From an uncultured Bacteroidales bacterium (GTDB lineage Bacteria; Bacteroidota; Bacteroidia; Bacteroidales; Marinilabiliaceae): DNA of 12,978 nucleotides. Shown piece after piece: positions 7,499 to 12,978 of the stretch; positions within the stretch are counted from its first letter, which is position 1; every line of letters begins with the position of its first letter. The stretch spans positions 1 through 12,978 of the forward strand of contig CAKVCS010000015.1 of assembly GCA_934725785.1 (NCBI GenBank). The letters are read 5' to 3'. Below the pieces are notes generated by a model, which did no database searches, was not told the DNA's origin, and worked only from the letters and a program-made list of their open reading frames with translations. Made by a program: the position numbers and the translations under genes.

Positions 7499-8608
7499 AT
7501 GAATAGCAAATACATAAAGTCCCTGCCCATCGCCATCGCGATAGGCCTCGCTGCCAGCGGCGCCGCCTGCGCCAAGGGCGACGGCAGTGTCACAGTATCG
7601 CCGGTGGCGTCCGATGCCGATGCGGCAAACGGCGGAGTGGTCTACGCGCTGCCGCGGACCGTGCTGCGTGTCAAGCTCACCGCGCGGGCGGTGGTCCAGA
7701 CCGCCGGCCCGTTCTACCAGTATTCAACCCGCCTGCTCAACCTGACCGACGTCGTCACGCAAAACGAGGTCAAGTGGTCGCTCGTCTCCGCCGACGTCGA
7801 GACTGTGGGCGTGGCGGACTATGAGCGCAGGTTCAAGGTCACAGCCCGTGGCGGAGCCCCGATGCCGTCATTGAGCCTGTCCGCCGACGGCGTCCTCCTC
7901 GCGGCCAACGCGCGTGCCGAGGCTGCGACAGAGCAGGCTGAGCCGGCGGATCAGGTCGAGGTGAGGTTCGCCGATTTCTCGGGCGTACCGCTTTCGCAGT
8001 CCGTCCTCTCCCGCACCTCCAAGGCCGCTATGGCGGAGGATGCCGCGCAGTCCATATACGCGCTGCGCTCCGCGCGCGTCAGCCTCATATCGGGGGACCG
8101 CGAGACCTCGTTGCCCGATGCAGGATCTCTCCAGACGGCTCTGAGGCGCATTGACGACTTGGAGCGTCAGCACGTTGAGCTCTTCGCGGGGCGGCGCGAC
8201 ACGCTCACCGTGGTGCGGTATGTCGACATAGTCCCAGACTACGACGGGGCTAACAGTCAGATACCCTTGCGATTCTCAGAGACGGCCGGCTTCGTCGATG
8301 CCATGGACCTCACCGGCAAGCCCGTCTATGTCGACCTCGAGTTTAGCGACGTCGCTCATGTCAGCGAACTGCCTGCGGACTCCAAGCAGCGCAAGTCCGA
8401 GCCTCTCACGGGGCTGCGCTACTGCCTCCCGGGCTGCCTCTCCGTGAGGGTGCTCGACCGCAACGTCCTTCTCTGCCAAAAGTCGGTGCTGTGTTCGCAG
8501 AACGGGCAGCTGGCAACCCTCCCCGCCGATATCCTGACATCCCGGCTCGTATCACTTGACCCCGCCACGGGCGCGCTCGTACGCCTCGCGCCCCTTGCGG
8601 AACGATAA
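7499..8608 (+). CDS. DUF4831 family secreted protein of unknown function
   Basis: This 369-residue protein has an N-terminal signal sequence (hydrophobic core about residues 9-23, then ACAKGDG). The cysteine at 24 is not in a good lipobox, so cleavage by signal peptidase I and a periplasmic or outer-membrane location seem more likely than a lipoprotein. The segment GGVVYALPRTVLRVKLTA followed by AGPFYQYSTRLLNL and TDVVTQNEVKWSL is the hallmark of DUF4831, a family seen mainly in Bacteroidales. Its function is not known. A central stretch (SIYALRSARVSLISGD) and the C-terminal GLRYCLPGCLSVRVLD, with paired cysteines, also fit the family pattern as I remember it. It has its own likely promoter and is followed 59 bases later by pepD in the same direction. 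I do not assign a biochemical role. Confidence 0.8.
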   Translation: MNSKYIKSLPIAIAIGLAASGAACAKGDGSVTVSPVASDADAANGGVVYALPRTVLRVKLTARAVVQTAGPFYQYSTRLLNLTDVVTQNEVKWSLVSADVETVGVADYERRFKVTARGGAPMPSLSLSADGVLLAANARAEAATEQAEPADQVEVRFADFSGVPLSQSVLSRTSKAAMAEDAAQSIYALRSARVSLISGDRETSLPDAGSLQTALRRIDDLERQHVELFAGRRDTLTVVRYVDIVPDYDGANSQIPLRFSETAGFVDAMDLTGKPVYVDLEFSDVAHVSELPADSKQRKSEPLTGLRYCLPGCLSVRVLDRNVLLCQKSVLCSQNGQLATLPADILTSRLVSLDPATGALVRLAPLAER

Positions 8609-8619
8609 AGATGAAATGC

Positions 8620-8650
8620 GGCCGCGCCCGAGCGTCATTCCCGCGCGGCC
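8620..8650 (+). repeat. GC-only inverted repeat in the pepD leader
   Basis: A perfect 8-bp inverted repeat, GGCCGCGC (8620-8627) and GCGCGGCC (8643-8650), surrounds a 15-base loop in the 59-base gap between the DUF4831 stop and the pepD start. No T tract follows, so it is a poor terminator. It could be an RNA processing or stability element, or a partial attenuator. Its presence supports the pepD start at 8668 rather than ATG 8611, which would translate through it. Confidence 0.5.
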
Positions 8651-8667
8651 ATACGCCAAACTTACAT

Positions 8668-10131
8668 ATGGAAATCAACGATAACCTTCTGTCTCTCGAG
8701 CCTGCTCCTGTCTGGAGGCAGTTCAGGCAGCTCACGCTCATACCGCGACCGTCGGGCCACGAGTCCGCGGCTCTCGACTACGTGGAGTCTTTAGGCCACT
8801 CCCTCGGCCACGAGGTGCTGCGCAGTGGTGGCAATGTCATCATCCGCGCCAAGGCCACCCCGGGCTATGAGGACCGCATCCCGGTGATTCTTCAAGGGCA
8901 TGCTGACATGGTGCCGCAGAAGAACGGCGACGTCAATCACGACTTCCTTCACGATCCCGTCCTCACGCGCGTTGTCGACGGCTCTGTCTTCGCCACGGGA
9001 ACGACCCTCGGGGCCGACAATGGCATAGGGGTCGCCGCGGCGCTCGCCGTGCTCGCCGACAGTTCTGTGCCCCACGGCCCGCTCGAGATCCTCGTCACGC
9101 GCGAGGAGGAGACCTGCATGGGAGGGGCCACGGCTCTCGCCCCGGGAGTGCTCAGCGGGCTGATGCTGCTCAATCTCGACTCCGAGGAGTGGGGAGGGCT
9201 CTGCATCGGCGGGGCGTCGGGGGTGGACGTCAACGTCACTTTCCATACCGCACAGGTCGAGACCGCCGACACCGACGTGGCGGTGCGCCTCAAGATTGAC
9301 GGCCTCAAGGGCGGGCATTCTGGCATGGACATAAATCTCGGCCGGGCTAACGCTAACAAGCTCATGGCGCGCTTCCTCAAGTTCGCGGCCGCCAACTACG
9401 AGAGCATGCTCGTCAGCTTCAACGGCGGCAACATGCGCAACGCCATCCCGAGATCCGCCGAGGCGACCGTCACCATCGACGAGGAGGACTATGACGACTT
9501 CCTGGAGGCCGTCGACGAGTTTGAGGACATGTACCGCTCCGAATACGCCTCCACCGAGCCGCAGCTCACTTTCACTGCGGAGAAGGCCCAGCTCCCACCG
9601 ACAGTCATCGACGAGATGACGGCCGACGACCTCATAAACGCGCTCCAGGCCGCGCCGAACGGGGTCATACGCATGAACCCGGACATGCCAGGCATGGTCC
9701 AGACCTCCTCCAACATGGCCATCGTCAAGACCCAAGACGGCAAGATATCCGTCAATTTCCTCGTCCGCAGCTCGTCCGAGAGCGAGAGGGACGACGTTGT
9801 CTCGTCAATCGACAGCGCTTTCCGCCTGGCCGACGCGCACGTCGAGACGTCGGGCGAATACCCGGGGTGGCAGCCCGATGTCCACTCAAAGGCGCTCGCC
9901 GTCGTCAAGGACGCGTACCTCAGCCTCTTCGGCGAGGAGCCTAAGGTCTACGCCGTCCACGCGGGTCTCGAGTGCGGCATATTGGCCGACTCCTACCCCA
10001 ATTGGGACATGATCTCGTTCGGCCCCACGATCCTCCACCCGCACTCCCCCGCCGAGAGCGTCAACATAGAGAGCGTGCAGAAGTTCTGGACGCTACTCAA
10101 GGAGGTCCTTAAGAACATCCCCAAGGCATAA
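8668..10131 (+). CDS. pepD: Aminoacyl-histidine dipeptidase (PepD, M20 family)
   Basis: PepD is a zinc dipeptidase (peptidase family M20) that hydrolyses Xaa-His and other dipeptides in the cytoplasm; no signal peptide is present. It is 487 residues from ATG 8668, close to the 485 of E. coli PepD. Metal and catalytic residues appear at the expected places: H78 and D80 in QGHADMVPQ, bridging D117 in GADNGIG, catalytic E147 and metal E148 in REEETCMGG, D171 in NLDSEEWG, and H459 in ILHPHSPAES. The lid/dimerisation domain carries GLKGGHSGMDI (212-222). An in-frame ATG at 8611, two bases after the previous stop, would add 19 arginine-rich residues. The later start fits the family N-terminus better and avoids the GC hairpin. 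The next gene begins only 4 bases after the stop, so the two are probably cotranscribed. Confidence 0.96.
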   Translation: MEINDNLLSLEPAPVWRQFRQLTLIPRPSGHESAALDYVESLGHSLGHEVLRSGGNVIIRAKATPGYEDRIPVILQGHADMVPQKNGDVNHDFLHDPVLTRVVDGSVFATGTTLGADNGIGVAAALAVLADSSVPHGPLEILVTREEETCMGGATALAPGVLSGLMLLNLDSEEWGGLCIGGASGVDVNVTFHTAQVETADTDVAVRLKIDGLKGGHSGMDINLGRANANKLMARFLKFAAANYESMLVSFNGGNMRNAIPRSAEATVTIDEEDYDDFLEAVDEFEDMYRSEYASTEPQLTFTAEKAQLPPTVIDEMTADDLINALQAAPNGVIRMNPDMPGMVQTSSNMAIVKTQDGKISVNFLVRSSSESERDDVVSSIDSAFRLADAHVETSGEYPGWQPDVHSKALAVVKDAYLSLFGEEPKVYAVHAGLECGILADSYPNWDMISFGPTILHPHSPAESVNIESVQKFWTLLKEVLKNIPKA

Positions 10132-10135
10132 CGTC

Positions 10136-11218
10136 ATGCGCAAAATATTCATAGCCCCCGCCGCGGCGCTGCTGCTGTCCGCCTCGGCATGCGTCCCTAC
10201 CAGCAAGTTCCAGCAGTGCCAGAAAGCCACGGCCGACGGCCGGCGGCAGATTGAGGCGCAAGACGTCACAATCGGGCAGCTGCGCACGCAGCTCGCGGAG
10301 CTCAACGCGGACTTGTCCGACGCCAAGAGACTCGCGGGCACCCTCGCGCAAGACACCGCCCTTGCCGGAGTCCGCAACCGTACGCTCTCCAACCGCCTCG
10401 ATGTCCTCCAAAACGACCTCGCGGCGCTCGCCGCGAAGATGGGCGACGTTCCGGAATACCGGTCGCTCATGAGCCACCTCTCGCACATGCAAGACGAGCT
10501 CGCCACCAGCACCGACCAGCTCATAAGCTCCGAGAGGAGCCTTGAGCGGCAAAAGGCGGCGCTGGCCGAGGCCAACAAGTCCCTTGCCGAAAGCGAGGAA
10601 CTGTTGCAGCAGAGCAATGAGGCGCTCGCCAACAAGACGCAAGAGGTGGCGGACAAGCAGCGCGAGATCGCGTCAAAACAAGCCGAGATAGAGAGGCAGG
10701 CCGCGCGGCTCAGGGAGCTCGAGAAACAGCTCAAGGCGAAAGACGAGGCCATGGCGAGCCTCAAAGGGTCCATAGCCGAGGCGCTCGTGGGCTTTTCGCC
10801 CGACGAGCTGACTGTCGAGCATAAGAACGGCAGGGTGTACGTATCTCTCGAGGAGAAGCTGCTGTTCGCCTCCGGCCAATATGAGGTCAATAACAAGGGA
10901 GTGTCCGTCATCCGCAAAATTGCGGCCGTACTCAAAGACGTTTCCGCCGATGTGGACATTTCCGTTGAGGGCCACACGGACAATGTGCCGCTCCGCGGGC
11001 AGGTGATACAAGACAATTGGGACCTCAGTGCCAAGAGGGCGACGTCCGTCGTGCGAATCCTCATTGCCGGCGGGGTCTCGCCCGAAAGGATACAGGCCAT
11101 TGGGAGGGCCGACACATCTCCCGTGGCGGACAACGCCACTGAGGATGGGCGTTGCCGAAACCGCCGCACGGAGATCGTTCTGACCCCCAGGATTGACCAG
11201 ATTCTTAAGGCGCTGTAG
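10136..11218 (+). CDS. OmpA-domain lipoprotein with long coiled coil
   Basis: This 360-residue envelope protein probably tethers the outer membrane to peptidoglycan. A signal peptide ends in a lipobox-like ASAC with Cys19, so it is likely lipidated. No obvious acidic surface-export signal follows the cysteine, which suggests a periplasm-facing lipoprotein. Residues about 30-220 form a highly charged heptad-rich coiled coil (for example RQIEAQDVTIGQLRTQLAEL and IERQAARLRELEKQLKAK). The C-terminal OmpA/MotB-like peptidoglycan-binding domain (about 225-350) shows LLFASGQYEVNNKG, VEGHTDNVPL, NWDLSAKRATSVV and NRRTEIVLTP. HTDNVPL resembles the MotB/OmpA subgroup more than classic Pal. It lies 4 bases after pepD, which suggests an operon, and is followed by two hairpins. 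The domain call is firm; the specific role is inferred. Confidence 0.92.
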   Translation: MRKIFIAPAAALLLSASACVPTSKFQQCQKATADGRRQIEAQDVTIGQLRTQLAELNADLSDAKRLAGTLAQDTALAGVRNRTLSNRLDVLQNDLAALAAKMGDVPEYRSLMSHLSHMQDELATSTDQLISSERSLERQKAALAEANKSLAESEELLQQSNEALANKTQEVADKQREIASKQAEIERQAARLRELEKQLKAKDEAMASLKGSIAEALVGFSPDELTVEHKNGRVYVSLEEKLLFASGQYEVNNKGVSVIRKIAAVLKDVSADVDISVEGHTDNVPLRGQVIQDNWDLSAKRATSVVRILIAGGVSPERIQAIGRADTSPVADNATEDGRCRNRRTEIVLTPRIDQILKAL

Positions 11219-11251
11219 GCCAATCGCGCAGGTAGCCTCCATGCAGTCAAG

Positions 11252-11273
11252 CCGGTAGCCACCGGGCTATCGG
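11252..11273 (+). repeat. Short hairpin after the OmpA lipoprotein gene
   Basis: A 9-bp stem (CCGGTAGCC at 11252-11260 with GGCTATCGG at 11265-11273, one G-U pair) has an ACCG tetraloop. AAATGACATAAAAA follows rather than a T tract. It could be a transcript-end stabiliser just ahead of the terminator hairpin. Confidence 0.45.
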
Positions 11274-11283
11274 GAAATGACAT

Positions 11284-11330
11284 AAAAATGGACCGTCCCC
11301 CGTCTCTTGCGGGTGGGCGGTCCTTCTTTT
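11284..11330. terminator. Bidirectional terminator between convergent genes
   Basis: The stem pairs GGACCG (11290-11295) with CGGTCC (11318-11323) and continues with imperfect C/G pairing towards the loop CTCTT. TTCTTTT follows on the plus strand, ending the pepD/OmpA unit. AAAAA (11284-11288) precedes it and gives a T5 tail on the minus strand, ending the RSH transcript whose stop is at 11345. Confidence 0.8.
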
Positions 11331-11344
11331 GCCGGATACTCAGG

Positions 11345-12978
11345 TCACGCCTGCCAAGAGTCGTCTTTCTGCACCTCTTCCACGCCCTCTATCTTGTCAA
11401 GGTGGGACTCTATGAAGCGCAACTCGTCAAACGAGTGAATGAAGAAGCGGATGGAGCAGTCCACTATGCTGTCCTCCGTAACCGTGTGCAGGCTGTCTAT
11501 GGAGAGCCCGAGCTTGTTCGTTATGCAGTCCGTAAGGTCCGACAGCAGGTGATACCTGTCTATGGCTTTTATGTGCACTTGCGCCTGATAGAGGATGCCG
11601 GGTTCCTCCCTGAAGTCCACGGACTCTATGGAGTCGCCAAACTGCGTGGCGAGGCGTATGACTATGGGGCAGTTGCGCTTGTGGACGGTCACGCCGCCGC
11701 TCGCCTCCCTGAAGCCTATGACCTCGTCTCCCGGTATGGGGTGGCACTCCTTGCAGCGGCAGTACGTCGGCTTGGGCTGTGAGGCCAGGTATGTGCGCAG
11801 AAAGCGTTTGGCCTTGTATGTCAGGACGTGGTTTTGCCAGTCGGGCTGGGGTTCTATGGCGTCGTCTGTGCCTATCTCGACGCAGTCGCCGCGCCGCAGC
11901 TCGGTCTTTATGCTGCTCAGCTTGCCGTTTATGCGCGCGTATTTGGCGTGGCTGCCTATCTTGCTGTGGACCTCGAACGCGAAGTCCAGGGCGGTGGCTT
12001 TCTTTGGCAGTATTATGGCGCGGCCCTTGGGCGTGAAGACCATTATGTCGTCATTATAGAAAGACGTCGCCACGTTCTCTATGAAGCTCTCGGTCATGCT
12101 GTGCTGAGCCAGGTCTTTTAGCACTGTGCGGAACTTCTCGAGCCATATGTTGATGTTCTCCTCAGACCGCGTCGCCATGCAGCCCATCCGGGAGTCTTTC
12201 ACCATCTGTTCGCTGCTTATGTGAACCTCCTCCCATTGGCCGTGGTCGGAGAGCAGCTTCACGTGGAAACATCTGTATCCGTTGCCTTTGGGGTTGTCAA
12301 CGTAGTTGGCTATGCCGCCCGGCTTTTCGCGGAACCTGTCGGTAAGCAGCGAGTATATCAGCAGGCATGTGTTTTTCTCCGTCCGCTTTTGCTTGTCTGG
12401 GAATATGATGGAGACGAAGTGCCTGTGCTCGGTGTGCCAGAAGTCGCGGTTGTTCTTCTGCATCTTGCGCCATATGCTGTATGGCATCCTGTACTCCACC
12501 TCTATCCGTGCGCAGATGTCGTTAGCGTCGAGCACCTCCCTTATCTGGCTCACGAAAGTGTCCAGCGTCTCGCGGTTGTCGGTCTGGTCGCGGCGGAGCA
12601 TGTCCTCCATCTCCGCGTACTCGTGCGGGCATCGGTAGCGGAAGCTCAGGTTTTCAAGCTCGGTCTTTATTTTATACAGCCCCAGGCGGTTGGCCAGCGG
12701 GGCGTAGAAGTAGTCCGTCTCGCCCGCTATCTTCATCTGCTTGTCGGGCCGCATGCTGTCCAGGGTGCGCATGTTGTGCAGGCGGTCGGCCAGTTTCACG
12801 AGTATCGCCCGTATGTCATACCTCACCGAGTCGAGTATCTGCTTGAAGTTGTCAAGCTGCTTGCTCATCTCGTAGTGGTCTTTCTTCTGCTTGGTCACCA
12901 CGCGCACCAGGAACGCCACGTCCGCCCCGAACTTCTTCTCTACGTCGTCCACGGTGTACGGGGTGTCTTCCACCACGT
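11345..12978 (-). CDS. Divergent RelA/SpoT homologue (RSH), N-terminus missing
   Basis: This long RSH protein controls the alarmone (p)ppGpp. The frame runs off the right edge; the first full codon is 12976, and 543 residues are visible. In order: the end of the HD hydrolase domain (VVEDT at 1-5, then LVKLADRLHNMRTL at 59-72, with the D and N that hydrolases need); a synthetase-like domain (about 150-262); TGS (311-372, MVFTPKGRAIILP); a zinc-finger domain (CRCKECHPIPGDEVIG at 406-421, plus VHKRNC); and a C-terminal ACT domain (463-538). The synthetase region lacks several signature motifs: RFKDYI reads GIANYV, and the GRxKH segment before YSI reads VEYRMP. NGYRCFH and the glutamate of EEVHIS remain. 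The helical segment normally between TGS and the zinc finger is almost absent. The sequence suggests hydrolysis more than synthesis, which is inference. A second, canonical Rel elsewhere in the genome would be expected. Confidence 0.9.
   Translation of the reverse strand, partial: VVEDTPYTVDDVEKKFGADVAFLVRVVTKQKKDHYEMSKQLDNFKQILDSVRYDIRAILVKLADRLHNMRTLDSMRPDKQMKIAGETDYFYAPLANRLGLYKIKTELENLSFRYRCPHEYAEMEDMLRRDQTDNRETLDTFVSQIREVLDANDICARIEVEYRMPYSIWRKMQKNNRDFWHTEHRHFVSIIFPDKQKRTEKNTCLLIYSLLTDRFREKPGGIANYVDNPKGNGYRCFHVKLLSDHGQWEEVHISSEQMVKDSRMGCMATRSEENINIWLEKFRTVLKDLAQHSMTESFIENVATSFYNDDIMVFTPKGRAIILPKKATALDFAFEVHSKIGSHAKYARINGKLSSIKTELRRGDCVEIGTDDAIEPQPDWQNHVLTYKAKRFLRTYLASQPKPTYCRCKECHPIPGDEVIGFREASGGVTVHKRNCPIVIRLATQFGDSIESVDFREEPGILYQAQVHIKAIDRYHLLSDLTDCITNKLGLSIDSLHTVTEDSIVDCSIRFFIHSFDELRFIESHLDKIEGVEEVQKDDSWQA

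Noticed and set aside
10093..11283. A 396-codon open frame on the minus strand over the OmpA-lipoprotein gene.
   Set aside because: Its composition is low-complexity serine, alanine and leucine, as expected from the complement of a coiled-coil gene. The plus-strand frame has a lipobox and a clear OmpA domain.

Overview
The window looks like chromosomal core DNA from a G+C-rich member of the Bacteroidales (Bacteroidota). A Muribaculaceae-like organism is possible, but this is inference. The clues are a DUF4831-type secreted protein, an exact Bacteroidota -7 promoter box (TAnnTTTG) upstream of that gene, mostly absent Shine-Dalgarno sequences, an uncharacterised outer-membrane barrel protein, and an OmpA-domain lipoprotein. 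I see no insertion sequences, phage genes, CRISPR arrays, tRNAs or rRNAs. Protein coding covers almost all of the window, and no gap between genes exceeds 230 bases.

Layout, left to right. The window opens inside a TrpB2-type tryptophan synthase beta chain (+), which ends at a strong hairpin terminator. Next is a membrane-anchored LtaS/sulfatase-fold transferase (+). It converges on murB (-), with a GC-rich hairpin between the two. murB and an outer-membrane beta-barrel gene (+) diverge from a 227-base AT-rich region. A hairpin flanked by A and T tracts separates the barrel gene from uvrB (+, GTG start). After uvrB an apparent new promoter drives a DUF4831 secreted protein (+), then pepD (+) and, only 4 bases later, an OmpA-domain lipoprotein (+). 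These last three probably form one transcription unit. Two tandem hairpins then separate this unit from a convergent RelA/SpoT homologue (-), whose N-terminus lies beyond the right edge.

Functionally this is a housekeeping mix. It covers tryptophan synthesis, peptidoglycan precursor synthesis (MurB), envelope structure (barrel protein, OmpA lipoprotein, LtaS-like transferase), nucleotide excision repair (UvrB), dipeptide hydrolysis (PepD) and stringent-response control (RSH). The most unusual item is the RSH protein. Its visible hydrolase residues are intact, its (p)ppGpp synthetase domain has lost several signature motifs, and the helical segment normally found between the TGS and zinc-finger domains is missing. 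I did not find a wholly new multi-gene system.
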